Source: an uncultured bacterium
Lineage (GTDB): Bacteria; Cyanobacteriota; Vampirovibrionia; Gastranaerophilales; Gastranaerophilaceae
Direction: 5' to 3'
Length of the DNA stretch: 64,000 nt
Assembly: GCA_902776035.1 (NCBI GenBank)
Contig: CACYOO010000013.1
Location: 1-64,000 of the forward strand
Shown: positions 16,925-27,057 of the stretch, one piece after another
Numbering within the stretch: position 1 is the first letter of the stretch
Layout of the letters: each line of letters starts with the position of its first letter
Position numbers and translations under genes: made by a program
Notes under the pieces: generated by a model
Told to the model about the DNA's origin: nothing
The model's database searches: none
Seen by the model: the letters and a program-made list of their open reading frames with translations, nothing else

Positions 16925-18277
16925 ATGAATAATTTAAAATCATCATCGTTCAAAGTAGGAATATTAACTCTTGTAGCACTGGTTATATTTATTTTTGCAG
17001 TCTTATGGGTGCAGGGCAGAGCATTTTCATCTGCTGAAAGAATAGAAGTGCATTTTCGTGATGTAAACGGTATGCGAACCGGCTCAGGAGTACAAATGAT
17101 GGGACTTCGTGTTGGACAGGTTGAAGAAATCGTACCTGTCATTGATGGTGAAAAAAGTTACGTTAAAATAAAATTTGTTATAACAGCTCCGAATGTAAAA
17201 ATTCCGAAGGCATCGGCAATATCGATACAGCAATCGGGTATTATAGGTGAGCAATTTTTAGAAATAACACCGCCAAGAACAAAAACGGTTTATTTACCAG
17301 CTAATAATAAAAGTCTTTTGTATAAAGATGATGTTGTTGAGATGAAATTAGACAATAAAATGTATGATGTTGGATATGTTAAAGACGCAAAAGTTATAGC
17401 AACAAATCTTATTCCTCTGCAGGAAAGAAGTCGAATTAAGTCAGCTTATGCTTATAAAATTGATTATATTGTAAATTTACCGGGACTTAGATTACCGGAA
17501 TTTATTAAAGGTGAAATTGCAGAAAAAAAATTAAGAATATCACCTCTTGATAATGTTTTAATAACATATCCTAAACAAGATTCACCATATACGATTATGG
17601 AACCTATGAGAATATCAAAATTCTTAGATTTGCAATATAAAGCTGCAGAGTCATTGACTGTTACAAATCAAAAGATTAATGAATTGTTATCTGATAAACT
17701 TATAGCTGACTTAAAACAATCTGTTGTTAATATGAATGCTTTAACGGCACAGGCAACAACAACAATGGCTAAAGCAGAAAAACTTATTGATTCATCCAAT
17801 AAAGATTTAGATGAAATGATGAAAATGCTTGATAGTTTTACAAAAAACTTTGATACTTTAACAAAGATTGTTGATAATGTTGCAGGTGATCCTCAATTTA
17901 AGCCGACTTTCTATGATGCAACAAAAGCTTTAACACAACTTACTAATAATTTGAACAAAGTTCTTGATAATGCTGATGCTGCAAAACTTGGAGCTGATTT
18001 AAATGCGATAGTAAGCAATGTTAACGAAATAAGTACTTTTGTAAATACAATGACTAAGGATAAAAAACTTCAAGATAAAGTTCTAACCGCAGTAGATAAT
18101 GTTAATAAAGCAATGGTAGATTTATCAAATGCGTTAGAAGTAGTTAATTCAATGAATCCTAAACAAAAAGAAGAATTGAATGAAACTTTGAGTAATGTAT
18201 CGGCAACAGCATGTAATTTGAGAAAATTTACTGAAAAATTAAATAAAAGATTTTTATTATTTAGATTGATGTTCTAG
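16925..18277 (+). CDS. mlaD: MlaD/MCE-domain lipid-binding protein
   Basis: Substrate-binding part of the MCE transporter. One N-terminal membrane helix (about 10-28, VGILTLVALVIFIFAVLWV), then an MCE domain (VHFRDVNGMRTGSGVQMMGLRVGQVEEI...ISIQQSGIIGEQFLEITPP) and a long C-terminal helical tail of about 200 residues rich in Asn, Lys, Thr and Leu. At 450 residues it is far longer than E. coli MlaD (about 180) and resembles the long cyanobacterial/chloroplast TGD2-type forms, whose tail can build a hydrophobic tunnel. Follows mlaF by 35 nt. Confidence 0.9.
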   Translation: MNNLKSSSFKVGILTLVALVIFIFAVLWVQGRAFSSAERIEVHFRDVNGMRTGSGVQMMGLRVGQVEEIVPVIDGEKSYVKIKFVITAPNVKIPKASAISIQQSGIIGEQFLEITPPRTKTVYLPANNKSLLYKDDVVEMKLDNKMYDVGYVKDAKVIATNLIPLQERSRIKSAYAYKIDYIVNLPGLRLPEFIKGEIAEKKLRISPLDNVLITYPKQDSPYTIMEPMRISKFLDLQYKAAESLTVTNQKINELLSDKLIADLKQSVVNMNALTAQATTTMAKAEKLIDSSNKDLDEMMKMLDSFTKNFDTLTKIVDNVAGDPQFKPTFYDATKALTQLTNNLNKVLDNADAAKLGADLNAIVSNVNEISTFVNTMTKDKKLQDKVLTAVDNVNKAMVDLSNALEVVNSMNPKQKEELNETLSNVSATACNLRKFTEKLNKRFLLFRLMF

Positions 18278-18278
18278 T

Positions 18279-19301
18279 ATGAGTTTCAAAACAGAAATAA
18301 CAAAATTGCATTATAATAAAAAGACATTATTGTGTATATTTATGCCAATATTGTCTTTATGTGCATTTTTTTATTCAATCATAACTAAAATTAGAAATTA
18401 CTGTTATGATAACGATATAATCAAATCACAAAAAGTTTCTGTAAAAGTGATTTCTGTAGGTAACTTAACTACCGGAGGCGTCGGAAAAACACCCGTTGTA
18501 GCAGAAATTGCACGCCATTACATAAAATGGAAGCAAAAAGTTGCGATTATATTACGAGGATACGGCGGAAAACTTTCTAATAAAGATGTGCATGTTGTAT
18601 CTTTAAATGGTGAAATTTTGTATACGGCTGAAGAAATAGGAGATGAACCATATTGGTATGCTGAAAATATTCCTGAAGCGTATGTTATAACTTGTCGTGA
18701 TAGAGTAAAAGCCGCAAATTATGCTATTACAAAATTTGCACCTGATGTTATTATACTTGATGATGCATTTCAACATAGAAAAATAAAACGTGATGTTGAT
18801 ATTGTACTTGTTGACAGCGTAAAACTTTTTGGTAACGGAAAACATTTGCCTGCCGGTCCTTTAAGAGAAGATTTAAACGGACTTAAAAGGGCTGATAAGC
18901 TTTTGGTTATGAATAAATCGTTAAAGGAAGTTAATACGGAAGATATATTATCAAAACTTTTTGATAAAAATAAAATTTCTATATGTAACGTTGTACCGAG
19001 TTTTACGTATAATATTAAAACAACAGAAATTTTACCTTTAAAATCCGATGTAGTTGCAGTATGTGCAATAGGTCAACCGGAGCAGTTTTATAATTTTGTT
19101 CAGCAAAAATATAATTTACTTGGGGTGCGTACTTTTGATGACCACCATATATATAAAAAGGAAGACTTGTCAGATATTAAATGTAATATAATAACAACAG
19201 AAAAAGATGCTGTAAAACTTGAAAAATTTGGTTTTGAAAATATTTATGCCCTAAAACTAAAATTAGATTTAAATATAGAGGAAGTTTTAAAGAATGTATA
19301 A
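18279..19301 (+). CDS. lpxK: Tetraacyldisaccharide 4'-kinase
   Basis: Phosphorylates the lipid A precursor at the inner membrane. Seen: a membrane-anchoring N-terminal helix ([19 protein letters not shown]), the P-loop region [60 protein letters not shown] and [10 protein letters not shown]. 340 residues is normal. It begins 1 nt after mlaD and overlaps nth by 8 nt. The gene shows that the organism makes lipid A, hence a lipopolysaccharide-type outer membrane. Confidence 0.96.
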   Translation: MSFKTEITKLHYNKKTLLCIFMPILSLCAFFYSIITKIRNYCYDNDIIKSQKVSVKVISVGNLTTGGVGKTPVVAEIARHYIKWKQKVAIILRGYGGKLSNKDVHVVSLNGEILYTAEEIGDEPYWYAENIPEAYVITCRDRVKAANYAITKFAPDVIILDDAFQHRKIKRDVDIVLVDSVKLFGNGKHLPAGPLREDLNGLKRADKLLVMNKSLKEVNTEDILSKLFDKNKISICNVVPSFTYNIKTTEILPLKSDVVAVCAIGQPEQFYNFVQQKYNLLGVRTFDDHHIYKKEDLSDIKCNIITTEKDAVKLEKFGFENIYALKLKLDLNIEEVLKNV

Positions 19302-19935
19302 AACGGATATTGATATAGATTCAGTTATATCAGAATTGGCAAAAGCCAATCAACAAAAGAGTGATTTTGTTAATTTGATGAATACATTTCATAATCCTTA
19401 TTTAGTATTAATAGCTTGTATATTAAGTCTTAGGACTAATGATAAAACGACTTATCCCGCAACACTCAGAATGTTGGAACTTGCAAAGACACCTTATGAT
19501 ATGTCAAAAATAGAGGAAGAAACTCTTTCAAAAGCTATATATCCTGTAGGTTTTTACGCAAATAAAGCAAAACAGATAATACAATTATCTAAAGAGATAG
19601 TTGAAAATTATGATGGCAAAGTTCCAGACGAGATAGAAGAATTGTGTAAATTCAAAGGAGTAGGTCGAAAAACAGCTAATCTTGTATTGGCAAAGGGCTT
19701 TGATAAACCTGCAATTTGTGTTGATGTACACATGCACAGAATTTTTAACAGGTTAGGTTATGTTAAAACAAAGACTCCTGATGAAACAGAGTTTGCATTA
19801 AGAGATAAGTTACCTGAAAAATATTGGATAGAAATAAATGAATTAATAGTTACACATGGACAAAATGTTTGTAAACCGCAAAAGCCGAATTGTCAAAACT
19901 GTCCTATTGAAAAATACTGTAAAAAAATTATATAA
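19294..19935 (+). CDS. nth: Endonuclease III
   Basis: DNA glycosylase/AP lyase for oxidised pyrimidines. Helix-hairpin-helix [20 protein letters not shown] with the catalytic Lys, catalytic Asp in [13 protein letters not shown], and the 4Fe-4S loop [17 protein letters not shown] at the C terminus. 213 residues, standard length. The stop abuts the convergent yjbQ gene. Confidence 0.97.
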   Translation: MYKTDIDIDSVISELAKANQQKSDFVNLMNTFHNPYLVLIACILSLRTNDKTTYPATLRMLELAKTPYDMSKIEEETLSKAIYPVGFYANKAKQIIQLSKEIVENYDGKVPDEIEELCKFKGVGRKTANLVLAKGFDKPAICVDVHMHRIFNRLGYVKTKTPDETEFALRDKLPEKYWIEINELIVTHGQNVCKPQKPNCQNCPIEKYCKKII

Positions 19936-19936
19936 C

Positions 19937-20350
19937 TTATTCGCCCATGACTTTTACAATAACACGTTTTCTTCTTCTACCGTCAAATTCAGCATAATAA
20001 ATTTGCTGCCATGGTCCAAAATCTAAACGACCGTCAGTTACGGGAACAATAACTTCATGACCTATAACAAGACTTTTTAAATGAGCATCTCCATTTGTTT
20101 CTCCTGTTTGATGATGCCAATAATCAGGTCTTGCAGGTGCAACTTCTTCAAGCCACTTATCTATGTCATGTATCAAACCGCTTTCAGCATCATTAATATA
20201 TACCCCTGCTGTTATATGCATGGCAGATACAAGTATCATACCTTCTTTAATACCGCTTTTATGTAAAATTTCGGATACTTCATCCGTTATATTTATATAG
20301 TCATGTTCATGCTCTGTATTAAACCATAGATATTCTGTGTGAAATTTCAT
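19937..20350 (-). CDS. YjbQ/UPF0047 family protein
   Basis: A 137-residue single-domain protein with the family motifs [53 protein letters not shown] and [18 protein letters not shown]. YjbQ proteins form trimers with a metal-binding His/Glu pocket. Some show weak thiamine-phosphate-synthase activity, but the physiological role is unsettled. Monocistronic by position. Confidence 0.9.
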   Translation of the reverse strand: MKFHTEYLWFNTEHEHDYINITDEVSEILHKSGIKEGMILVSAMHITAGVYINDAESGLIHDIDKWLEEVAPARPDYWHHQTGETNGDAHLKSLVIGHEVIVPVTDGRLDFGPWQQIYYAEFDGRRRKRVIVKVMGE

Positions 20351-20546
20351 TTTTATACTCCTTTATTTTATTTAATTATAAGCTAAATATTCAAAATTTG
20401 ATATACATGAGGTCAAAATGTTGACTATTCATGAAAAAACATTATATATAAAGTAAAATCCACTAAACAGATGATATCTGAAACGAATGTTAAATAAACA
20501 AGAAAAATAATCCGTTAAGTAAAACAGATAGAGAGAGGCGGTAATT

Positions 20547-21245
20547 ATGCAGATAAATGGCGGAGTTCAAGTAAACGAAAATGGACTTAAAACAGCAATA
20601 AAAGCTATGCAAGTTCAAACAGCTTTGATGTCAAACATATCAGATAATGTTAACGGCTTTGATAAAGTTGGATTTCAAAGAAGGGATTCTGTAGTTTCAT
20701 CATTTACTGAATTTCTTGGAGTAGACGGAGTTTCAACTGTAGTTGATGATACAGTAGGCAGATTAGCCGCAACAGATAATCCTCTTGATTTAGCAATGGC
20801 ATCAAAGGGTTATTTCCAAATACAAACCCCTACAGGTGTAAAGATGACAAGAGATGGTCGTTTTAAAATTGATGTTGACGGAAATTTCTTAGATTTAGAG
20901 GGAAACAAAGTTTTATCTAATACAGGCATTCCTATCAAATTCAGTCAAATTCCTCAAGGAGCAAAAGAAGTAATGGTAAATACACGAGGATTGATAAGTG
21001 TTTTAGATAAAAAATCCAAAAAGTTTAAGCCGGTTGCAACATTGGGAATTGTTGATAAAGACGGAGCAGGAATTGTAAATCCTCAAGTTCAACAAGGATA
21101 TTGCGAATATTCAAATGTTGGAATACAAAATGAATTTATGGCACTTATGCCTATAAGAAGAAATTTTGAAGCTAACAGACAAATGTTTTTAATAGAAAAT
21201 TCAACGCTTCAAAAAGCAATCAACCAATTAGGTTCAGCAAACTAG
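20547..21245 (+). CDS. Flagellar rod protein, FlgF/FlgG family (first copy)
   Basis: 232 residues. The N-terminal helix holds the rod-protein signature in a divergent form (MSNISDNVNGFDKVGFQRR instead of ISNNIANVNTTGFK). The centre has LAMASKGYFQIQTPTGVKMTRDGRFKIDVDG, typical of FlgF/FlgG, and the C terminus has the SNVGIQNEFMALMPIRRNFEANRQMF helix. It is exported by the flagellar type III apparatus to form the rod. GAGAGAGG lies upstream of the ATG. First gene of a four-gene run with a second paralogue, flgB and flgC. FlgF versus FlgG cannot be decided from sequence alone. Confidence 0.88.
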   Translation: MQINGGVQVNENGLKTAIKAMQVQTALMSNISDNVNGFDKVGFQRRDSVVSSFTEFLGVDGVSTVVDDTVGRLAATDNPLDLAMASKGYFQIQTPTGVKMTRDGRFKIDVDGNFLDLEGNKVLSNTGIPIKFSQIPQGAKEVMVNTRGLISVLDKKSKKFKPVATLGIVDKDGAGIVNPQVQQGYCEYSNVGIQNEFMALMPIRRNFEANRQMFLIENSTLQKAINQLGSAN

Positions 21246-21267
21246 TAAGAGAATGAGGGTATAAATT

Positions 21268-21990
21268 ATGTATAATTTACAAGGTCTAATAACAAAAAAT
21301 ATAAGTAATGCATCAAGTATGTTTGAAAGATTGAGTTATGTTGGAACAAACTTTGCAAACTACAATACAAACGGTTATAAAAATATAAGATTTGAACAAA
21401 TTTTATCAGATGACGGTTTGGTAAATGGTGTAAAAAGAACTGATTATACTCAAGGCGGTATGAAATTAACAGGAAATCAATATGATGTTGCATTAAAAGA
21501 AGAGGGCTTTATTCCTGTAGTATCACAAGATGGTGAAGTTGCATACACAAGAGATGGTTCTTTTAAAAGAGGTAAAGACGGTTATCTTATGACAAACGAC
21601 AATTGGATTGTCGGTGCAGGAATAAAATTACCGGCAAATTTATACAAATTTCAAATTAAGCCGGATGGAAAGGTTTATTCTTATGACTCACCTCAGGATA
21701 GTAAGGGTAAATGTTTAGGAACAATTCCTGTTGTAAGATTTGATTGTCCTGAAGGGTTACAACAAGATACTCATGGAAACAGAGTTTTTGCAACAAGTGA
21801 ATCAGGTGAACCGCAGTTAATTAAAAATCATAATATGATTGCACAAAATTATTTGGAAACATCAAACACAAATATTTATTCATCAGTAAACGATATGTTA
21901 AGACTAAATGCATCAATGCTTGCAAGTATGAGTATACTAAAATTAGCAGATGATTTATATAACAAGAGTATTAACATTAGAGAAGCATAA
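21268..21990 (+). CDS. Flagellar rod protein, FlgF/FlgG family (second copy)
   Basis: 240 residues, paralogous to the preceding gene. N terminus ASSMFERLSYVGTNFANYNTNGYKNIRFEQIL, central DVALKEEGFIPVVSQDGEVAYTRDGSFKRGKDGYLM and C-terminal NYLETSNTNIYSSVNDMLRLNASMLASM. The C-terminal coiled-coil helix completes the rod-protein architecture. Spaced 22 nt after the first copy. One of the pair is presumably proximal and the other distal rod. Confidence 0.87.
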   Translation: MYNLQGLITKNISNASSMFERLSYVGTNFANYNTNGYKNIRFEQILSDDGLVNGVKRTDYTQGGMKLTGNQYDVALKEEGFIPVVSQDGEVAYTRDGSFKRGKDGYLMTNDNWIVGAGIKLPANLYKFQIKPDGKVYSYDSPQDSKGKCLGTIPVVRFDCPEGLQQDTHGNRVFATSESGEPQLIKNHNMIAQNYLETSNTNIYSSVNDMLRLNASMLASMSILKLADDLYNKSINIREA

Positions 21991-22004
21991 GGAAGTGATA
22001 AAAA

Positions 22005-22358
22005 ATGACAGGATTCAACCCTATACAAAGTTTTGGAAAATCAGCACAAATATTAAATCTTGTAGCAAAAAGACAAAAATTATTAACTACAAACGTAGCA
22101 AATGTGGATACACCAGGTTATGTAAGACAAGATATAAATTTTGCATCTTATCTTGGCAATGCAAACGGTCCAATGGAAACAAAGTTATCACAGGAAATGG
22201 GTGCATCTGCTATTGTATCTCAAGAAACAGGAGAAGGTGTAAATGTTCCTGACGAACTCGTCTGTATGCAGGAAAATTCGTTATTATATACAATGGCAAC
22301 AAGAAGAATGTCGAATATAATAACAATGATGAAATCAGCATTAAATGTAGGCAGATAA
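22005..22358 (+). CDS. flgB: Flagellar basal-body rod protein FlgB
   Basis: 117 residues. N-terminal helix followed by LLTTNVANVDTPGYVRQDINF, the rod-protein ANxxTPGY motif, and C-terminal ENSLLYTMATRRMSNIITMMKSAL. Proximal rod subunit. Short for FlgB (usually about 130). Lies 14 nt after the FlgF/G-type gene. Confidence 0.92.
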   Translation: MTGFNPIQSFGKSAQILNLVAKRQKLLTTNVANVDTPGYVRQDINFASYLGNANGPMETKLSQEMGASAIVSQETGEGVNVPDELVCMQENSLLYTMATRRMSNIITMMKSALNVGR

Positions 22359-22383
22359 TAAAAAATAAAAAGCGAGGTATAAA

Positions 22384-22827
22384 ATGGGTATTTTAGATTC
22401 AATGTACATAGGTTCAAATGCATTAAAAGCACACAGTGCAAGATTAGATGTTCATGTAAAAAATATTGCAAATATAGATACACCAAATTATGTTAGAAAA
22501 ATACCTGTATTAAACAGTGTATCGGGAGATTCATTCAGCATGATAATGAATAACATGCAAGATGGAAAATTTGGATTGTCATCAACAGGAGCATTACAAG
22601 GCGGAGTAACATACGGTGGCATAGTAGAAGATCCTACACCGGGAGCAAAATTATATAAACCTGGACATCCTGATGCTGATAAAAATGGTTATATAAGGGC
22701 ATCAAATGTAACAGCAATAACAGATATAGCAGATGCAATGATGGCACAAAGGGCTTATGAAGCAAACGTTGCAGTTATGGGTATAACAAAAGCAATGGCA
22801 CAAAGAGCTACAGAAATCGGTAAATAG
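22384..22827 (+). CDS. flgC: Flagellar basal-body rod protein FlgC
   Basis: 147 residues: MYIGSNALKAHSARLDVHVKNIANIDTPNYVRK at the N terminus, PGHPDADKNGYIRASNVTAITDIADAMMAQRAYEANV at the C terminus, both diagnostic of FlgC. A GCGAGG element precedes the ATG. Unlike the usual flgB-flgC-fliE order, a terminator follows immediately and fliE is absent here. Confidence 0.94.
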   Translation: MGILDSMYIGSNALKAHSARLDVHVKNIANIDTPNYVRKIPVLNSVSGDSFSMIMNNMQDGKFGLSSTGALQGGVTYGGIVEDPTPGAKLYKPGHPDADKNGYIRASNVTAITDIADAMMAQRAYEANVAVMGITKAMAQRATEIGK

Positions 22828-22854
22828 AAATATTATATTTAATCATACAAAATG

Positions 22855-22883
22855 GAGGTTGACTGTAAAGTTAACCTCTTTTT
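22855..22883 (+). terminator. Terminator of the flagellar rod operon
   Basis: Arms GAGGTTGAC and GTTAACCTC (one G-U pair), 6-nt loop, followed by T5. Confidence 0.85.
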
Positions 22884-22953
22884 GTTACTATTTTATAATT
22901 ATGTTTGTGCTATTATAGGTTTTAGCAGGAAAAATTATGAAAGGATTATATAA

Positions 22954-24123
22954 ATGGTAAAAGTGTCAGAAAGATTGGAAAAAATCCCCCCTTATTTATT
23001 TGCGGAAATTGATAGAAAAATTGCAGAAGCAAAAGCAAAGGGAATTGATATAATAAGTTTGGGAATAGGAGATCCTGATACTCCGACAATACAATGTGTT
23101 ATTGATGAAATGCATAAAGCAATTGATATGCCAAAAAATCATGATTATCCTCCTTATAACGGAACGGAGGAATTTAGAGTAAAATCTTGTAAATGGATGA
23201 AAGAGCGTTTTGGAGTTGACTTAAATCCTGATACAGAAATGCTTATTAATATTGGCTCAAAAGAAGCTATTGCACACATGTTCTTTGCTTATATTGATGA
23301 AGGTGATTATACACTTATACCTGATCCGGGTTATCCTGTATATTACAATGCAACAATATTTGCAGGAGGAACACCATACAGTATGCCATTATTGGAAGAA
23401 AATGATTATCTTCCTGATTTTGATAAAATTCCTGAAGATGTTGCTAAGGCAGCAAAAATTATGTTTTTGAATTATCCAAACAATCCTACAGGTGCTGTTT
23501 GTGATTTGGAATTTTTGAAAAAAGCCGTTGATTTTTGTAAAAAGTACGATATTTTGTTATGTCAGGATATGGCATATTGTGAAATGACCTATGACGGATA
23601 TAAAGCTCCTTCCGTTTTACAGGTTGAAGGCGGAAAAGATGTAGCAGTTGAATTTTATTCTCACTCAAAATCTTATAATATGACCGGTTGGCGTGTTGGC
23701 TTTGTATGTGGAAATAAAGATGCAATAAAAGCTTTAGGTACAATTAAGAACAATATTGATTCCGGTACATTCAAAGCTATACAACAAGCTGCAAGTGAAG
23801 CGTATGATGCACCAAAAGAACAAATTGAAAGTTTAAATAAAATGTATCAGGAAAGACGTTCTGTTATGACAGAGGGTTTAAAAGAAATGGGTTGGAATGT
23901 AGAAAAATCAAAAGCTACATTCTATATTTGGCTTCCTGTAACAAGAGGTATGACAAGTGAAGAATTTGTTACTCAAATGCTTGAAAAAGCACATGTTGTT
24001 GTACCTGCAGGTAATGGTTACGGAAAATACGGTGAAGGATATTTCAGAATTTCTGTTACTAAACCTAAAGAAGTATTACAAGAAGCTTTAAAAAGAATGA
24101 AGGATGCTGGTATACATTATTAA
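22954..24123 (+). CDS. dapL: LL-diaminopimelate aminotransferase
   Basis: PLP-dependent enzyme converting tetrahydrodipicolinate directly to LL-diaminopimelate, the short pathway found in cyanobacteria, plants, chlamydiae and others. N terminus MVKVSERLEKIPPYLFAEID and IISLGIGDPDTPT are typical; the PLP Lys is K239 in SHSKSYNMTGWRVGF. 389 residues. AAAGGA upstream of the ATG. Together with lysC it feeds peptidoglycan and lysine synthesis. Confidence 0.93.
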   Translation: MVKVSERLEKIPPYLFAEIDRKIAEAKAKGIDIISLGIGDPDTPTIQCVIDEMHKAIDMPKNHDYPPYNGTEEFRVKSCKWMKERFGVDLNPDTEMLINIGSKEAIAHMFFAYIDEGDYTLIPDPGYPVYYNATIFAGGTPYSMPLLEENDYLPDFDKIPEDVAKAAKIMFLNYPNNPTGAVCDLEFLKKAVDFCKKYDILLCQDMAYCEMTYDGYKAPSVLQVEGGKDVAVEFYSHSKSYNMTGWRVGFVCGNKDAIKALGTIKNNIDSGTFKAIQQAASEAYDAPKEQIESLNKMYQERRSVMTEGLKEMGWNVEKSKATFYIWLPVTRGMTSEEFVTQMLEKAHVVVPAGNGYGKYGEGYFRISVTKPKEVLQEALKRMKDAGIHY

Positions 24124-24137
24124 GGAGATAAAAATAT

Positions 24138-24845
24138 ATGGAAATACTTGCGATAATTCCGGCCAGAGGCGGTTCTAAAGGTATCCCACACAAAAATATT
24201 AAAGAACTTTGCGGACATCCGCTTATATATTATTCAATTAAAGCCGGACAGGACTCTAAATATGTTACAAGAACAGTTCTTTCAACTGAGGATGAATTAA
24301 TAAAACAAAAAGCAATTGAATGCGGATGTGAAGTTATAGACAGACCAATGGAATTGGCTCAAGATACAACAATGACAGTACCTGTTATGATGCATGTTTT
24401 GGATGAATTAGAAAAAAACGAAAACTATATTCCGGATGCCGTTGTATTACTCCAACCTACATGTCCTTTAAGAAATGCTGAAAAACTCGATAAATTTATA
24501 AAATTTTATCTTGATAATTTAGAAAAAGGATTTGATTCTGCATTTGCAGTATTTAAAAGAGGAATTACTCATGCACTATGGCGGCAAATTCCGGGAAAAA
24601 ATGAATTCGAAGCTATGTATGATTACAGAAACAGACCTCGAAGACAGGATACTGACAGGCATTATCCTATGTATGGAGAAACCGGTTCCGGATATATTTG
24701 CAAAACAGATGTAATGCGAAAAGTAAACGATTTCATTGGTGAAAAGCCAATGTTATATGTAATTGATAGCTGTAATGATATAGATACACTACATGATTTT
24801 GAAAAAGTAGAACAAATTTTATCGGAACAAAATAAAAATGAATGA
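24138..24845 (+). CDS. CMP-sugar (acylneuraminate-type) cytidylyltransferase
   Basis: Transfers CMP from CTP to a nonulosonic acid such as pseudaminic, legionaminic or sialic acid. The nucleotide-binding N terminus IIPARGGSKGIPHKNI and VVLLQPTCPLRNAEKL are diagnostic of the NeuA/PseF family. 235 residues. In flagellated bacteria such sugars often decorate flagellin or surface polysaccharide, and rod genes lie just upstream, but no nonulosonate synthase is seen in the window, so the sugar cannot be named. Overlaps the next gene by 8 nt. Confidence 0.88.
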   Translation: MEILAIIPARGGSKGIPHKNIKELCGHPLIYYSIKAGQDSKYVTRTVLSTEDELIKQKAIECGCEVIDRPMELAQDTTMTVPVMMHVLDELEKNENYIPDAVVLLQPTCPLRNAEKLDKFIKFYLDNLEKGFDSAFAVFKRGITHALWRQIPGKNEFEAMYDYRNRPRRQDTDRHYPMYGETGSGYICKTDVMRKVNDFIGEKPMLYVIDSCNDIDTLHDFEKVEQILSEQNKNE

Positions 24846-25530
24846 AGTTCTATTTTTTGTTTCATTAGTTATAAATTTTGCAGGAGTTTTGTTCGCATAT
24901 AAGTTTTTCGGTAAAAAAGGACTTTATGTGTGGATTGCTATAGCAACAATTATTGCTAATATAGAAGTTTTAAAATGTGTTGATATGTTTGGTATAGCAC
25001 TTACATTAGGAAATATAATGTATGGTTCTATATTTCTTGCAACTGATATTTTAAATGAAAAATTCGGGGTAAAAGATGCACAGCGTAGTATATATTTGGG
25101 ATTTTTCGTATTGTTAGTATTTATAATAATAACCCAAATAGACTTATTATATATTCCAAACAGTTCTGATTTTGCATCAGATGCAATGAAAACTCTTTTT
25201 AATTTTATTCCAAGAATTTGTTTTGCAGGAATGTTTGCTTATTTTATTTCAAATATGCTTGATGTTTATTTGTATAAAAATATACGAGAAAAATTACCCT
25301 CTGATAAATTTTTATGGGTAAGAAACAATTGTGCAACTATGATAAGCCAATTTTTTGATACTGTACTCTTTACATATATCGGCTTTGCAGGTGTTTTTGC
25401 TCCAAAAATAGTCTTTCAATTGTTTATAACTACTTATTTAATAAAAATATTGATTGCTTTATTAGATACACCATTTTTGTATATTGCAAAAAGAATTAAT
25501 AGCGGTGGTAAATTCAGATATAAAAAATAG
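24838..25530 (+). CDS. Queuosine precursor transporter (YhhQ/VUT family)
   Basis: Polytopic membrane protein of 230 residues with about six helices. Family motifs: GSIFLATDILNEKFGVKDAQRSIYLGF, RNNCATMISQFFDTVLFTYIGFAG and the C-terminal helix before DTPFLYIAKR. Members import preQ0/preQ1 or queuine for tRNA modification. QueH at 2239-2829 supports active queuosine metabolism. Coupled by overlap to the CMP-sugar synthetase gene, with no obvious functional link. Confidence 0.92.
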   Translation: MNEVLFFVSLVINFAGVLFAYKFFGKKGLYVWIAIATIIANIEVLKCVDMFGIALTLGNIMYGSIFLATDILNEKFGVKDAQRSIYLGFFVLLVFIIITQIDLLYIPNSSDFASDAMKTLFNFIPRICFAGMFAYFISNMLDVYLYKNIREKLPSDKFLWVRNNCATMISQFFDTVLFTYIGFAGVFAPKIVFQLFITTYLIKILIALLDTPFLYIAKRINSGGKFRYKK

Positions 25531-25647
25531 TTGTTAACAGATACAGGATTAAATCTTTTTCACAACTACATAGTGTTACTTTATGTAAAACATAATTACC
25601 CTTTTGTATAATACAAATCGTATTTATCATAAAATTTTTATGGTGAT

Positions 25648-27057
25648 ATGAAAAATAAAATTATAATAATAGTTTTAAGTTTTTTAATGTTCAATACTTT
25701 TGCATTCGCCGATGATATTAAAAAAGGTGGTATTGAACGTATTGAATTGTCTTTTGAACAGGCGTATCAATTAATGCTTGAAAATAATAATTCTTTGAAA
25801 GCATATAATGAACTTATAAAACAAAAACAGTATGAAAAAAAATCCGCAATCGGACAGTTTTTACCTAAAGTTATATTAAATGCATCATATATTCACTTTT
25901 CTGATGATATGACTTTAACTTCATCCGGTTCTATCAAATCTCCAATGGGAACAGTTTCTTTTTCAGCAAATACTCTTATTCAAGAAAATAATTTATTTAC
26001 GGCAGGTGGTATTGCAGTATGGAATATTTTTACAGGCGGTAAATTGTTATCAAACCATGCAGCCGCAAGGGCAAAACTTGCAGCTGCGGATGCTCAATAT
26101 AAAGAAATTGAGGATAATTTAACTTATGAACTTGTAAAAAGATATTATGGGTTACGTCTTGCAAGAGATGTTGTTGAAGTGAGAAAACAAGCTCTTGATA
26201 CAATTGGAAAACATTTAAATGATGCTAAATTACTTGAAAAAGAAGGTTTTATTTCAAAATCCGAAAGATTACATGCAGAGGTTGCTTATTCAGAAGCAAA
26301 TAGAGAGTATAAATCAGCTTTGCGTGATGTAAATATTATCGAAGAAGGTTTAAAAACGCTTATTAAGGCAAAAGATGCAGATTTAAAAGATATTTATATC
26401 GAACCTAGTTCAATGCTTTTTATATACAATGATAGCACGATTGACTTAAAAGCAATGAAAGAAAATGCACTTGTAAATAATCCAAAGTTAAAACAGCTTA
26501 TGTCTAAGAAAAAGGCATTAGATGCAAAATACCATGCAGAACTTGCAAATTATTCACCTACAATAAGTTTGTTTGCAACTGATATAGTTGCTGCAAGCGG
26601 ATTATCTCAAGCTGTTCCAAGAATTTCTGTAGGTGCTTCTGCCAATTGGCTTTTGTTTAATGGATTATCCAGATTTCATGATGTGAAAGCCGCAGATAGT
26701 GAACGAAAAATGACAGAATTTCAAATTATTGATGCCAAATATAATATTGAAAGTCTTGTTGTCAAACAATATGAAGAATTAATGAAACAAAAAGAAAGAT
26801 ATGAAAGTGCAGATACTTCTCTTGAAAATGCTAAAGAGGCATTGAGGACTGCAAATTTAGCATTTAAAGAAGGTGTCGGAACATCTCTGCAAGTGTCTGA
26901 TGCTGATACAATGCTTTCTAAAATAAAGATTGAACGACTAAATTCTGTTTATCAGTATGATATTATTTTAACAGATTTATTAAGAACAAATGGCGATACT
27001 CAAGCTATATTAAATTATATTAAAACATCAAAAAAGGAAAATTTTTCAAATGAATAG
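25648..27057 (+). CDS. TolC-family outer-membrane efflux protein
   Basis: Signal peptide (IIIIVLSFLMFNTFAFA) followed by two outer-membrane-factor repeats, e.g. LSFEQAYQLMLENNNSLKAYNELIKQK and a second half from LKAMKENALVNNPKLKQLMSKKKAL. Long helices rich in Lys, Glu and Ala form the periplasmic tunnel. 469 residues is normal. It provides the outer-membrane exit for the export system encoded directly downstream (overlap of 8 nt with the HlyD-type gene). A TATAAT box at 25607-25612 is the likely -10. Confidence 0.93.
   Translation: MKNKIIIIVLSFLMFNTFAFADDIKKGGIERIELSFEQAYQLMLENNNSLKAYNELIKQKQYEKKSAIGQFLPKVILNASYIHFSDDMTLTSSGSIKSPMGTVSFSANTLIQENNLFTAGGIAVWNIFTGGKLLSNHAAARAKLAAADAQYKEIEDNLTYELVKRYYGLRLARDVVEVRKQALDTIGKHLNDAKLLEKEGFISKSERLHAEVAYSEANREYKSALRDVNIIEEGLKTLIKAKDADLKDIYIEPSSMLFIYNDSTIDLKAMKENALVNNPKLKQLMSKKKALDAKYHAELANYSPTISLFATDIVAASGLSQAVPRISVGASANWLLFNGLSRFHDVKAADSERKMTEFQIIDAKYNIESLVVKQYEELMKQKERYESADTSLENAKEALRTANLAFKEGVGTSLQVSDADTMLSKIKIERLNSVYQYDIILTDLLRTNGDTQAILNYIKTSKKENFSNE

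Noticed and set aside
20468-20480. CAGAT-GAT-ATCTG inverted repeat before the rod genes as a flagellar operator
   Set aside because: Five-base arms are expected by chance in an interval of this size, and no sigma-28 type promoter could be aligned with it.
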